From Bacteroidetes bacterium UBA1935 (GTDB lineage: Bacteria; Bacteroidota; Bacteroidia; Chitinophagales; Chitinophagaceae), in NCBI GenBank assembly GCA_002337045.1, contig DDFF01000012.1, forward strand, positions 124,001-188,000: a DNA stretch of 64,000 nucleotides, in the 5' to 3' direction. Below the pieces are notes generated by a model, which saw only the letters and a list, made by a program, of their open reading frames with translations, had not been told where the DNA came from and ran no database searches. The position numbers were made by a program, and so were the translations under genes. Of this stretch, positions 52,595-61,276 are shown piece after piece; the first letter of the stretch is position 1, and each line of letters begins with the position of its first letter.

Positions 52595-53170
52595 TTAGTT
52601 GTTATCTTTTTTAATGTTTTTGAAAGGCAGGCCCAGTTCTTTCAGCAGTTCGTATGCCTCTTCATTAGTACGTGCTGTAGTAACGAAAGTAATATCCATA
52701 CCACTGATGCGAGTTACCTTATCAATGTTGATTTCCGGGAAGATGATTTGCTCAGTAACACCCATTGTGTAGTTACCACGGCCATCGAATGATTTATCGT
52801 TAATACCTTTAAAGTCACGTACACGTGGCAAGGTAACAGCAACAAAACGATCCAGGAATTCGAACATATTTGTATGACGAAGCGTCACGCGGCAGCCAAT
52901 TGGCATAGCCTTACGCAGCTTGAAGTTCGAGATATCTTTTTTAGACAATGTAGGTACTGCTTTCTGACCAGAGATGTTAGTCATTTCAGTTACCGCGTCG
53001 TCTATCAGTTTTTTATCAGAAACAGAACCTTTAACACCTTGGTTCAGGCATATCTTAACCAAACGAGGGCACTGCATAACTGTAGAGTAACCAAACTTTT
53101 TCATTAAAGCAGGTACTACTTCGTCTTTATACTTCTTCTGTAAGCGAGGTGTATATGTAGTCGTTGCCAT
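52595..53170 (-). CDS. rplE: 50S ribosomal protein L5
   Basis: 191 residues. VPRLVKICLNQG-type segment (here CPRLVKICLNQGVKG), GCRVTLRHTNMFEFLDR and YTMGVTEQIIFPEI identify uL5, which contacts 5S rRNA and the P-site tRNA. Its ATG overlaps the rplX stop by one base (TAATG). Confidence 0.98.
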   Translation of the reverse strand: MATTTYTPRLQKKYKDEVVPALMKKFGYSTVMQCPRLVKICLNQGVKGSVSDKKLIDDAVTEMTNISGQKAVPTLSKKDISNFKLRKAMPIGCRVTLRHTNMFEFLDRFVAVTLPRVRDFKGINDKSFDGRGNYTMGVTEQIIFPEINIDKVTRISGMDITFVTTARTNEEAYELLKELGLPFKNIKKDNN

Positions 53171-53508
53171 TATTTAATTTCCTCCCCTGATTTTTTAGAT
53201 ATACGTTTAAAACCACCTTCAGTGCGTTCGCGTTTAATGCGAACCGGCGCTTTTTGTTTAGCATCCCACAGCATAACGTTAGAGATATGAATAGTAGCTT
53301 CTTCTTTAACGATACCGCCCTGAGGATTTTGCGCGTTTGGTTTCAGATGTTTCGTTACCATGTTTACGCCTTCTATAAGCACACGGCTCTTCTGAGGGTA
53401 AACAGCCAACACCTTGCGTGGGTTGCTACGGTCTTTATCATCGCCGGCAATTACTACCACGTTATCACCTTTTTTGATGTTGAATTTTGGTTGAAATCTT
53501 TGTTTCAC
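53170..53508 (-). CDS. rplX: 50S ribosomal protein L24
   Basis: 112 residues. The KOW motif KKGDNVVVIAGDDKDR and GVNMVTKHLKPN identify uL24, an assembly-initiating protein. A TACCTTTG box lies in the gap before it. Confidence 0.97.
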   Translation of the reverse strand: MKQRFQPKFNIKKGDNVVVIAGDDKDRSNPRKVLAVYPQKSRVLIEGVNMVTKHLKPNAQNPQGGIVKEEATIHISNVMLWDAKQKAPVRIKRERTEGGFKRISKKSGEEIK

Positions 53509-53554
53509 AATGTTATTTTTTTAACGTTGAGGCCTTCACTACCCAAACGGGCGG

Positions 53555-53562
53555 CAAAGGTA
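53555..53562 (-). promoter_or_regulatory. Possible internal promoter between rplN and rplX
   Basis: TACCTTTG followed by CCGCCC on the minus strand matches the -7 consensus in a 63-base gap inside the ribosomal cluster; no good -33 TTG at 19-20 bases. Confidence 0.45.
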
Positions 53563-53571
53563 CAACAAATT

Positions 53572-53940
53572 TTACAATACTTCAGGTGCCAATGAAACTA
53601 TTTTCATATAACCTTTATCGCGCAGCTCACGAGCTACCGGCCCGAAGATACGAGTACCGCGTGGTTCGTCAGAATTGTTCAGCAGTACTACTGCATTGTC
53701 ATCAAAATTGATGTACGAACCATCTTTACGGCGCAATTTCTTTTTGGTACGAACGATAACAGCTTTAGATACAGTACCTTTTTTGATACCGCCACCTGGC
53801 AACGCGTCTTTCACGGTTACCACTATTTTATCTCCGATACCGGCATAGTCCTGGCCCGAGTTACCCAATACACGGATACAAAGTACTTCCTTTGCACCGC
53901 TATTGTCTGCTACATTGAGCCTTGATTCTTGTTGTATCAT
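53572..53940 (-). CDS. rplN: 50S ribosomal protein L14
   Basis: 122 residues. MIQQESRLNVADNSGAKEV and GTRIFGPVARELR identify uL14, which forms an intersubunit bridge. Confidence 0.98.
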   Translation of the reverse strand: MIQQESRLNVADNSGAKEVLCIRVLGNSGQDYAGIGDKIVVTVKDALPGGGIKKGTVSKAVIVRTKKKLRRKDGSYINFDDNAVVLLNNSDEPRGTRIFGPVARELRDKGYMKIVSLAPEVL

Positions 53941-53952
53941 CTCTTAATAAGA

Positions 53953-54219
53953 TTACTTAGCTTTTTCAATAATTTCTACTAGGCGCCAGCGTTTTGTTTT
54001 GCTCAACGGGCGTGTTTCCATAATACGAACTGTATCGCCTACACCGGCAGTACTGCTTTCGTCGTGTGCATGGAATTTAGTCGTTTTTTTAACGAACTTT
54101 CCGTAAATCGGGTGTTTTACCTTACGCTCTACAGCTACAGTAATGGTTTTTTCCATTTTGCTGCTGCTCACAATCCCGATACGGGTTTTTCTGCTTTTTC
54201 TTTCAGTCGTTGTTGACAT
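53953..54219 (-). CDS. rpsQ: 30S ribosomal protein S17
   Basis: 88 residues. RKTRIGIVSSSKMEKTITVAV and DTVRIMETRPLSKTKRWRLV identify uS17. Confidence 0.98.
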   Translation of the reverse strand: MSTTTERKSRKTRIGIVSSSKMEKTITVAVERKVKHPIYGKFVKKTTKFHAHDESSTAGVGDTVRIMETRPLSKTKRWRLVEIIEKAK

Positions 54220-54234
54220 CTATAAAAAATTTAC

Positions 54235-54447
54235 TTAGAAACCTAATGCTCTTTTGCGTTGTTCCGTCTTCATACGCGCGATGGTACGGCGCAATTGGCG
54301 AATAGTAAGCGGATTTTCAATTGGGTTTACCGCATGGCTGAACTTCATTTTCTTCAAACGCAGCTCTTCGTCGCCGATTTTATTATTCAGCGCATCGATA
54401 TCCAGCGAACGATAATCGTCAACTTTCGCTTTTTTTGCTTTTGCCAT
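54235..54447 (-). CDS. rpmC: 50S ribosomal protein L29
   Basis: 70 residues. The helical hairpin with LKKMKFSHAVNPIENPLTIR and RRTIARMKTEQRKR identifies uL29 at the exit tunnel, a docking site for SRP and trigger factor. Confidence 0.97.
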   Translation of the reverse strand: MAKAKKAKVDDYRSLDIDALNNKIGDEELRLKKMKFSHAVNPIENPLTIRQLRRTIARMKTEQRKRALGF

Positions 54448-54515
54448 TTTAATTTCTATTTGTTATTTATTATGATTTGCAACGATTGAAAGCCGCAAAC
54501 CTAATTTTACTTTGA

Positions 54516-54938
54516 TTATGCCTCAACGTAGTCTCTGCGTACTACGAATTTGGTTTTGATAGGCAGTTTCTGAGCTGCCAGTTCCAGTGCTTCTTTAGCC
54601 ACTTGCATAGGTACACCATCAATTTCGAACATGATGCGACCCGGGTGTACTACAGCTGCCCAGAATTCCAGACTACCCTTACCTTTACCCATCCTTACCT
54701 CTGCAGGTTTGCGAGTTATTGGTTTGTCAGGGAAAATGCGGATCCAAACGTTACCCTCACGTTTCATGTGGCGGGTAAGAGCCTGACGCGCAGCTTCAAT
54801 CTGGCGGTTGTTTATCCACTTTGGTTCAAGCGCTTTCAGTCCGAAAGAACCTGCAGCAACCATTGTACCGCGTTGTGCGTTACCTTTGATTCTGCCCTTG
54901 TGCGCTTTACGATGTTTCGTCTTTTTTGGTTGTAACAT
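54516..54938 (-). CDS. rplP: 50S ribosomal protein L16
   Basis: 140 residues. MLQPKKTKHRKAHKGRIKG and RMGKGKGSLEFWAAVVHPG identify uL16 next to the peptidyl-transferase centre. Confidence 0.98.
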   Translation of the reverse strand: MLQPKKTKHRKAHKGRIKGNAQRGTMVAAGSFGLKALEPKWINNRQIEAARQALTRHMKREGNVWIRIFPDKPITRKPAEVRMGKGKGSLEFWAAVVHPGRIMFEIDGVPMQVAKEALELAAQKLPIKTKFVVRRDYVEA

Positions 54939-54977
54939 TGTTACAATATTTAAATAGTTGCTCTAATTATTTTACAA

Positions 54978-55778
54978 TTAACGGCCTTTGCCACCACCGC
55001 GACGTTCGCCACCACCACGGCGCTCACCGCCACCGCGACGTTCACCACCACGGCCTTCGCCACGCTGACCACCTTCCGGACGGCCACCACCGGCAGCATT
55101 GCCACGGTTGTCTGAACCTGCAGAGAAGTTAGGGTTCAAATCACGTTTGCCCAGTACTTCGCCTTTACATATCCATACTTTGATACCGATTTTACCATAT
55201 ACAGTCAGTGCAAATACTGATGCATAGTCGATATCCATACGATATGTATGCAGTGGAGTGCGACCTTGCTTGAACTCTTCAGAACGAGCGATTTCAGCAC
55301 CACCCAGACGGCCACCTACTTTTATCTTGATACCCTCTGCACCCATGCGCATAGCGGTAGAGATTGCCATTTTCACAGCACGTTTGTAGCTAACACGGCT
55401 TTCCAACTGACGAGCGATAGTTTCGCCCACGATGTTCGCATCCAGTTCAGGACGACGGATCTCCATAATGTTGATCTGAACGTCTTCTTTACCAGTGAGT
55501 TTTTTCAACTCTTCTTTAATGCGATCAACTTCAGAACCGCCCTTACCTATAATGATACCAGGCTTAGAAGTGTGGATTGTGATGATCAGTTTACCCAGTG
55601 TACGCTCAATAACGATGCGAGAAATACCGCCTTTATTGATACGTGCATTCAGGTAAGTACGGATTTTGTGATCCTCTACCAGTTTCTGACCGAAATCCTT
55701 TTTCTCGCCAAACCACATTGAGTCCCATCCGCGAACGATACCCAACCTGTTACCTATAGGATTAGTTTTTTGACCCAT
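54978..55778 (-). CDS. rpsC: 30S ribosomal protein S3 with Gly/Arg-rich tail
   Basis: 266 residues. MGQKTNPIGNRLGIVRGWDS start, KH domain with KPGIIIGKGGSEVDRI, and the C-terminal S3 domain. Beyond residue 230 a tail of repeated GERRGG units gives an extra Gly/Arg-rich, RNA-binding-like segment of about 35 residues. Confidence 0.97.
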   Translation of the reverse strand: MGQKTNPIGNRLGIVRGWDSMWFGEKKDFGQKLVEDHKIRTYLNARINKGGISRIVIERTLGKLIITIHTSKPGIIIGKGGSEVDRIKEELKKLTGKEDVQINIMEIRRPELDANIVGETIARQLESRVSYKRAVKMAISTAMRMGAEGIKIKVGGRLGGAEIARSEEFKQGRTPLHTYRMDIDYASVFALTVYGKIGIKVWICKGEVLGKRDLNPNFSAGSDNRGNAAGGGRPEGGQRGEGRGGERRGGGERRGGGERRGGGKGR

Positions 55779-55809
55779 TCGTTATATTATTAAGTTGAAT
55801 GTTTAAAAA

Positions 55810-56172
55810 TTATGCGTTAGCTGCTACGGCAGTTTTGCTGTCCACAATAAGAGTTACGTGGTTGCTACGTTTGCGCAACCTGTAGGCACGGCCTTGCGGA
55901 GCAGGGTTCATGCGCTTTAATGTACGTCCACCATCTACGAAGATGGTTTTTACATACAGGTTTGCGCCTGCTACGTCAACACCTTCATTTTTAACCCTCC
56001 AGTTTGCAATGGCACTCAACAACAGTTTTTCCAAAGGAACAGAAGGATGCTTAGTACTGAATTTCAATGTATTCAGCGCATTTTCTACATGCATACCACG
56101 AATCAAATCTGCCAACAGGCGCATTTTGCGCGGCGATGTAGGATAGTTACGTAAACGAGCTACAGCTTCCAT
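55810..56172 (-). CDS. rplV: 50S ribosomal protein L22
   Basis: 120 residues. ARLRNYPTSPRKMRLLADLI and PAPQGRAYRLRKRSNHVTL identify uL22, whose loop lines the exit tunnel. Confidence 0.98.
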   Translation of the reverse strand: MEAVARLRNYPTSPRKMRLLADLIRGMHVENALNTLKFSTKHPSVPLEKLLLSAIANWRVKNEGVDVAGANLYVKTIFVDGGRTLKRMNPAPQGRAYRLRKRSNHVTLIVDSKTAVAANA

Positions 56173-56232
56173 TTTATTATTTATTACTTAAGCGATGCCG
56201 CCAGAAGATGGCACCAAATTTTATTTAATTAA

Positions 56233-56499
56233 TTATTTACTACCACTATGGCCTTTAAAGTTGCGTGTAGGTGCAAATTCGCCCAGCTTATGGCCAACCA
56301 TAAATTCAGTTACATAAACAGGTATGAATTTGTTACCGTTGTGTACTGCAAATGTTTGACCAACGAAGTCCGGTGTGATTGTAGAGCGACGGCTCCACGT
56401 TTTGATAACACCTTTCTTAGTTTTGCCGTCGTTCATAGCTAAGACTTTCTTGTCCAGCTTTGCATCAACATAAGGTCCTTTTTTAATTGAACGAGCCAT
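56233..56499 (-). CDS. rpsS: 30S ribosomal protein S19
   Basis: 88 residues. MARSIKKGPYVDAKLDKKV and HKLGEFAPTRNFKGH identify uS19. Confidence 0.98.
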   Translation of the reverse strand: MARSIKKGPYVDAKLDKKVLAMNDGKTKKGVIKTWSRRSTITPDFVGQTFAVHNGNKFIPVYVTEFMVGHKLGEFAPTRNFKGHSGSK

Positions 56500-56530
56500 T
56501 ATTCGTTATATTTTATCAGGGAGTCCCTGG

Positions 56531-57382
56531 TTATTTTTTGTATTTACCTGAAAGTTTTTTACCGTTACGGCGTTGGATGATCAGCTTGTTGCTACCTTTT
56601 GTAGTGCTACGTGTGCTTTCACCTTTCGCGTATTTACCTGTACGGCTACGTGGGTGACCGCCAGAAGAACGGCCTTCACCACCACCCATCGGGTGATCTA
56701 CAGGGTTCATTGCAACACCACGGTTGCGTGGTTTAATACCTTTCCAACGGTTGCGGCCTGCTTTACCCATTGATTGCAGAGCGTGGTCGCTGTTAGAAAC
56801 TGTACCAACAGTTGCCATACAAGTGCTCAGCACTTTACGCAACTCACCACTTGGCATTTTCAGTACGCAATATTTTTCTTCTTTCGCATTCAGCTGAGCG
56901 TAAGTACCTGCAGAGCGCGCCATTGAACCACCTTTACCAGGTTGCATTTCAATGTTGTGAATAACAGTACCCAAAGGCATGTTTTTCAGCAGCAGTGCGT
57001 TACCAACTTCAGGCGCTACGCTGTCGCCACTTACTACAGTAGCTCCAACTTCAAGACCCTGAGGGGCGATGATGTAGCGTTTTTCACCATCTGCATAGCT
57101 AAGCAATGCGATGAATGCTGAACGGTTAGGATCGTATTCGATAGTTTTAACGGTTGCAGGAATGTCCTTTTTATCGCGTTTGAAATCTACGATACGGTAC
57201 ATTTTCTTGTTGCCACCACCCATGTAGCGCATAGAACGGCGACCTTGAGCGTTACGACCAGCTGTAGACTTTTGAGGCTCCAGCAAGCTTTTTTCCGGCT
57301 CATTAGTGGTAACCTCTGCGTAAGCGTTACCTATTCTCCAACGTGTACCGGCTGTTACCGGTTTATATTTACGTAATGCCAT
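56531..57382 (-). CDS. rplB: 50S ribosomal protein L2
   Basis: 283 residues. MALRKYKPVTAGTRWR and VAMNPVDHPMGGGEGRSSGG (with the conserved His near the peptidyl-transferase centre) identify uL2. Confidence 0.98.
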   Translation of the reverse strand: MALRKYKPVTAGTRWRIGNAYAEVTTNEPEKSLLEPQKSTAGRNAQGRRSMRYMGGGNKKMYRIVDFKRDKKDIPATVKTIEYDPNRSAFIALLSYADGEKRYIIAPQGLEVGATVVSGDSVAPEVGNALLLKNMPLGTVIHNIEMQPGKGGSMARSAGTYAQLNAKEEKYCVLKMPSGELRKVLSTCMATVGTVSNSDHALQSMGKAGRNRWKGIKPRNRGVAMNPVDHPMGGGEGRSSGGHPRSRTGKYAKGESTRSTTKGSNKLIIQRRNGKKLSGKYKK

Positions 57383-57403
57383 TTTCTAATTCTTTATCAA
57401 ATC

Positions 57404-57697
57404 TTACGAGAACAAATCGATAGAATCACCCTCTGCAAGAGTTACTGTTGCTTTTTTATAAGAAGATTTCATACCGCTGATAAAACCAGCTTTAGTGAAA
57501 CGGTTTTTAACTTTACCAGGAACAACGATTGTGTTTACATCTGATACTTTAACACCGTAAAATTCCTCTACAGCTTTTTTGATTTCCAGCTTATTAGCCT
57601 TCTTATCCACTACAAAGGTATAGCGGCCGGATTTCTCCATTTGTGTGTTTACTTTCTCAGTAATCACCGGCCTTACCAATACGTTAGTGAGTTTCAT
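57404..57697 (-). CDS. rplW: 50S ribosomal protein L23
   Basis: 97 residues. LVRPVITEKVNTQMEKSGRY and VEEFYGVKVSDVNT identify uL23 at the tunnel exit. Confidence 0.97.
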   Translation of the reverse strand: MKLTNVLVRPVITEKVNTQMEKSGRYTFVVDKKANKLEIKKAVEEFYGVKVSDVNTIVVPGKVKNRFTKAGFISGMKSSYKKATVTLAEGDSIDLFS

Positions 57698-57737
57698 TTT
57701 ATTTAATTATTTCGTGTTACGAAAATTCTTTTCCTAA

Positions 57738-58367
57738 TTAAGCTTCAACAGGAGCTTCGTTAAACATTTTTGCTGCAGTCTCTGTGAATACCAGTACTTG
57801 CGCATTTACAAGGTCGTAAGTATTCATATCGCTCAGTACTACTGTTTTGTTCCTGTCGATGTTGCGAGCACTCATGTACAGTTTCGCATCATATTCAGGC
57901 ATAATGAACAGTGATTTTTGAGTACCGTTGATTTTGCCCAGCATTATAGCGAAATCTTTAGTTTTCGGAGTCTCGATATTCAGATCTTCGATTACAACTA
58001 TTTTGTTTGCACGTGCTTTGTGAGACAATGCAGACATTTTAGCCAGATCTTTCACCTTACGGTTTACTTTGAAATCGTAACCGTGAGGAAGAGGACCGTT
58101 AACAGCACCACCACCTTTATATAAAGGGTTGCGGATGTTACCTTTACGAGAACCACCGGTACCTTTTTGACGGTGCAGCTTCTTAGAAGCACCATGTACT
58201 TCGGCACGAGTTTTAGTTTTGTGCGTACCCTGGCGTTGTGCAGCAAGATATTGCTTCACTGCGAGGTATATACAATGATCGTTTGGCTCGATATTGAATA
58301 TATCTTCCGGCAGCTCTACGCTACGACCGGTTTTCTCACCTTTGCTATTATAAACGTCAACTTGCAT
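57738..58367 (-). CDS. rplD: 50S ribosomal protein L4
   Basis: 209 residues. AQRQGTHKTKTRAEVHG and the loop RQKGTGGSRKGNIRNPLYKG identify uL4. In E. coli L4 represses the S10 operon; whether it does so here is unknown. Confidence 0.98.
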   Translation of the reverse strand: MQVDVYNSKGEKTGRSVELPEDIFNIEPNDHCIYLAVKQYLAAQRQGTHKTKTRAEVHGASKKLHRQKGTGGSRKGNIRNPLYKGGGAVNGPLPHGYDFKVNRKVKDLAKMSALSHKARANKIVVIEDLNIETPKTKDFAIMLGKINGTQKSLFIMPEYDAKLYMSARNIDRNKTVVLSDMNTYDLVNAQVLVFTETAAKMFNEAPVEA

Positions 58368-58374
58368 GACTTAA

Positions 58375-58992
58375 TTAATTCTGGATTAAAACGATTGAAC
58401 CATTGTGACCCGGTACAGAACCACTAACAAGGATGTAGTTTTGTTCTGGGAACACTTTAACAACACGCAGTGCTTTGATCTTTACCTGATCGCCACCCAT
58501 ACGGCCAGCCATGCGCATACCTTTAAATACGCGGCTTGGGTATGATGAACCACCGATAGAACCCGGAGCGCGTTGACGATCGTGCTGACCATGCGATGCT
58601 TCACCAACACCACTAAATCCGTGACGTTTAACAACACCCTGGAAACCTTTACCTTTAGTGGTACCGATTACACTTACTTTCTCACCTTCTGCGAAGATTT
58701 CGCATGTCAGTGATTCACCAACTTGTTTATCAATGGAACAATTACGAATTTCCTTAACTATCGCCTTTGGAGATGTGCTTGCTTTGGCGAAGTGATTGAG
58801 GAGTGCCTTAGGAGTGTTTTTCTCTTTAGCTTCTCCGAATGCGATTTGCAACGCATCATAACCGTCGGTATCCACGGTTTTCTTTTGAGTAACCACACAA
58901 GGGCCGGCCTCTATGATGGTGCAAGCGGTTTGCTTACCGTTCGGCTCGAACACACTGGTCATGCCGATTTTCTTACCAATAATACCTTTCAT
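58375..58992 (-). CDS. rplC: 50S ribosomal protein L3
   Basis: 205 residues. MKGIIGKKIGMTSVFEPNG and the methylation-loop region HGQHDRQRAPGSIGGSSYPS identify uL3. The 90-base gap to rpsJ holds two hairpins on the minus strand: AAAGCTT/AAGCTTT at the rpsJ stop (59073-59091) and CCCGGT/ACCGGG (59015-59039). Confidence 0.98.
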   Translation of the reverse strand: MKGIIGKKIGMTSVFEPNGKQTACTIIEAGPCVVTQKKTVDTDGYDALQIAFGEAKEKNTPKALLNHFAKASTSPKAIVKEIRNCSIDKQVGESLTCEIFAEGEKVSVIGTTKGKGFQGVVKRHGFSGVGEASHGQHDRQRAPGSIGGSSYPSRVFKGMRMAGRMGGDQVKIKALRVVKVFPEQNYILVSGSVPGHNGSIVLIQN

Positions 58993-59082
58993 TTTCTTAT
59001 ATTTTAGCCTAGCGCCCGGTTGCCTATGTGTGGACCGGGATAAGCTGTTTTTCTAATTTTTTAAAGAACTATAAAGCTTCTA

Positions 59083-59388
59083 TCAAGCTTTAATTTCTAC
59101 TTCTACGCCGCTTGGCAAATCAAGCTTCGAAAGCGCATCTACTGTGCGTGAAGAAGACGTGTAGATATCCAACAAACGCTTGTGCGTGCAAAGCTGGAAC
59201 TGCTCACGTGCTTTCTTGTTAACGTGCGGCGAACGCAACACTGTAAAGATCTTCTTCTCTGTTGGCAAAGGAATAGGGCCTGTAACCACTGCTCCTGTAT
59301 TGCGCACAGTCTTAACGATTTTCTCTGCAGACTTATCAACCAAGCTGTGGTCGTAAGATTTCAGTTTTATTCTGATACGCTGTGACAT
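59083..59388 (-). CDS. rpsJ: 30S ribosomal protein S10
   Basis: 101 residues. MSQRIRIKLKSYDHSLVDKS and GPIPLPTEKKIFTVLRSPHV identify uS10, also the NusE antitermination factor. First gene of the S10-spc cluster, with a strong promoter; rpsL, rpsG and fusA are not upstream. Confidence 0.98.
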   Translation of the reverse strand: MSQRIRIKLKSYDHSLVDKSAEKIVKTVRNTGAVVTGPIPLPTEKKIFTVLRSPHVNKKAREQFQLCTHKRLLDIYTSSSRTVDALSKLDLPSGVEVEIKA

Positions 59389-59426
59389 ACTTATAAATAA
59401 CTTCTAACCCGTAAAATTTGGGACTG

Positions 59427-59459
59427 CAAAGGTAATGCGTTAATTCTATTCAGACAAAA
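59427..59459 (-). promoter_or_regulatory. Main promoter of the S10-spc cluster
   Basis: TTTTG (59459-59455) and TACCTTTG (59434-59427) on the minus strand with a 20-base spacer, followed by CAGTCCC. The predicted leader to the rpsJ ATG is only about 30-35 bases, too short for an E. coli-type S10 leader. Confidence 0.82.
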
Positions 59460-59558
59460 TATTTTAAAGAAATTTTTAAAATTTTCAGGAAAGCTTGTCT
59501 GACAAGGGTTGGTTTGTGCAAAAATCGCTTTTTTGCGTCTATTAAATAAATTGATTTC

Positions 59559-59957
59559 ATGACACGCATCTGCTTGATTTTCATATTCTTACCATTTTTC
59601 ACAAAAGCACAAGACACCACCGTTAGAAAAGATGCTAAATTGGGTAAGACAGAAACATTTATTTACGTAGATAAGCTTCCAAAAGCCAATTATGACATCA
59701 ATCAATACCTCAGTACACACCTGCGCTTGCCTGAAAATATTAGCTATAATTATTACCCTGAAAAGATCATAACAAGCTTTGTGGTAGAGGCGGACGGCAG
59801 TATTTCCAATCCTAAAGTCATCAAACCCACCAATACTTCACTGGACTCTTTAATAAAAACACTGCTACTGAGTATGCCTAAATGGGAACCTGCAGAATAT
59901 CGCGGAAAGAAAGTACCCGCTAACTATAATTTACCTGTATACATTCACTTGCAATAA
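59559..59957 (+). CDS. Secreted TonB-C-terminal-like domain protein
   Basis: 132 residues with a signal peptide ending FTKAQ, then one small domain with the TonB C-terminal pattern: VVEADGSISNPKVIK, LLLSMPKWEPAEYRGKKV and a final strand YNLPVYIHL. Unlike true TonB it lacks a retained membrane anchor and Pro-rich spacer, so energy transduction is unlikely. Possibly a periplasmic partner for envelope proteins. Divergent from rpsJ. Confidence 0.7.
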   Translation: MTRICLIFIFLPFFTKAQDTTVRKDAKLGKTETFIYVDKLPKANYDINQYLSTHLRLPENISYNYYPEKIITSFVVEADGSISNPKVIKPTNTSLDSLIKTLLLSMPKWEPAEYRGKKVPANYNLPVYIHLQ

Positions 59958-59961
59958 TCAT

Positions 59962-61233
59962 TTAATACCCGTACTTCTCCTTCCAGCAGTTGCGGAGATA
60001 TTCTCTGATGCGAGCTTCAGATGCATTATCGCCCGGGTCGTAGAGCTTTACACCCGATATACTTTCCGGCAAAAACTCCATATTGACAAAGTTCCCTTCG
60101 TGGCTATGGGCATATTCATAACCCTTGCCATAATCAAGGTTTTTCATCAGCTTGGTTGGTGCATTGCGTATCTGTAATGGTACTGGCAGGTCTCCAGTTT
60201 TTGAAACAAGGTCTTGCGCATAGTTGATAGCCATATAGGATGCGTTGCTCTTGGCAGATGATGCCAGATATGTAGCACATTGTGAAAGAATTATCCTGCA
60301 TTCAGGATAACCAATCATCTCTACCGCCTGAAATGTAGTTGTGGCCAGCAACAGCGCATTTGGATTGGCATTGCCTATATCCTCGCTTGCCAGTATTACC
60401 ATACGGCGGGCTATGAATTTAGGGTCTTCCCCACCCGCTATCATGCGTGCCAGGTAATATACAGCAGCATTTGGGTCGCTACCGCGTATAGACTTGATGA
60501 ATGCCGATATGATATCATAATGCTGCTCGCCTGTCTTATCGTACAGTGCCATTTTGCGCTGTACAATATCCTGAACGGCTGCATCTGTTATCAGCTTTTC
60601 TTCTCCTGTCAGCGACGTTACAATCAATTCCAAGAGGTTCAACAATCTGCGTCCGTCACCACCACTCAGGCGTAGCAATGCCTCCCATTCCTGCACTTTT
60701 ACATGCTGTGTTTTCAGCCATTCATCCTGCTCCAGTGCCTGATTCACCATTTCTTTTAATTCATCTTCCGTAAGTGGTTGCAGCACATATACCTGGCAGC
60801 GGCTCAGCAAGGCGCCTATTACTTCAAAAGACGGGTTTTCTGTTGTAGCACCAATCAGTGTCACTATACCCTTCTCTACTGCGCCAAGCAAGCTATCTTG
60901 TTGCGCTTTGTTAAAGCGGTGTATCTCGTCTATAAACAACAATGCATGCCCCAGCTTCTTTGCAGCATCTATTACACTGCGCACTTCCTTTACTCCACTG
61001 TCAATGGCACTGAGCGAAAATATCTGCATTTCGAGTGAATGGGCTATTATCTGCGCAAGCGTTGTCTTTCCCACACCCGGAGGCCCCCAGAATATGATTG
61101 AATGTGCTTTGCGGTTTTGTATCATCTGCTCCAGCACCTTGCCCTTGCCAACCAGATGCTGCTGACCTATATAATTAGCCAGTGTTCTGGGACGCATACG
61201 TTCTGCCAACGGTGCCTGAATATTGTCTGTCAT
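59962..61233 (-). CDS. rarA: Replication-associated recombination protein A (MgsA/RarA AAA+ ATPase)
   Basis: 423 residues, clamp-loader-like AAA+ protein acting at stalled replication forks. Walker A GPPGVGKTT (50-58), Walker B LLFIDEIHRFNKAQQD, sensor GATTENPSFEV, and the C-terminal tetramerisation part (SDPNAAVYYLARMI, EDIGNANPNAL) all match. Converges on the TonB-C-like gene with a four-base gap. Confidence 0.96.
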   Translation of the reverse strand: MTDNIQAPLAERMRPRTLANYIGQQHLVGKGKVLEQMIQNRKAHSIIFWGPPGVGKTTLAQIIAHSLEMQIFSLSAIDSGVKEVRSVIDAAKKLGHALLFIDEIHRFNKAQQDSLLGAVEKGIVTLIGATTENPSFEVIGALLSRCQVYVLQPLTEDELKEMVNQALEQDEWLKTQHVKVQEWEALLRLSGGDGRRLLNLLELIVTSLTGEEKLITDAAVQDIVQRKMALYDKTGEQHYDIISAFIKSIRGSDPNAAVYYLARMIAGGEDPKFIARRMVILASEDIGNANPNALLLATTTFQAVEMIGYPECRIILSQCATYLASSAKSNASYMAINYAQDLVSKTGDLPVPLQIRNAPTKLMKNLDYGKGYEYAHSHEGNFVNMEFLPESISGVKLYDPGDNASEARIREYLRNCWKEKYGY

Positions 61234-61276
61234 ATAATTAGCAATTCATTAATAGGGATTTAACTAAATTCGCTTC

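Noticed and set aside
54978..55090. Gly/Arg-coding repeats as a CRISPR or minisatellite
   Set aside because: The repeats are in frame and encode the GERRGG tail of S3; no regular spacers exist.
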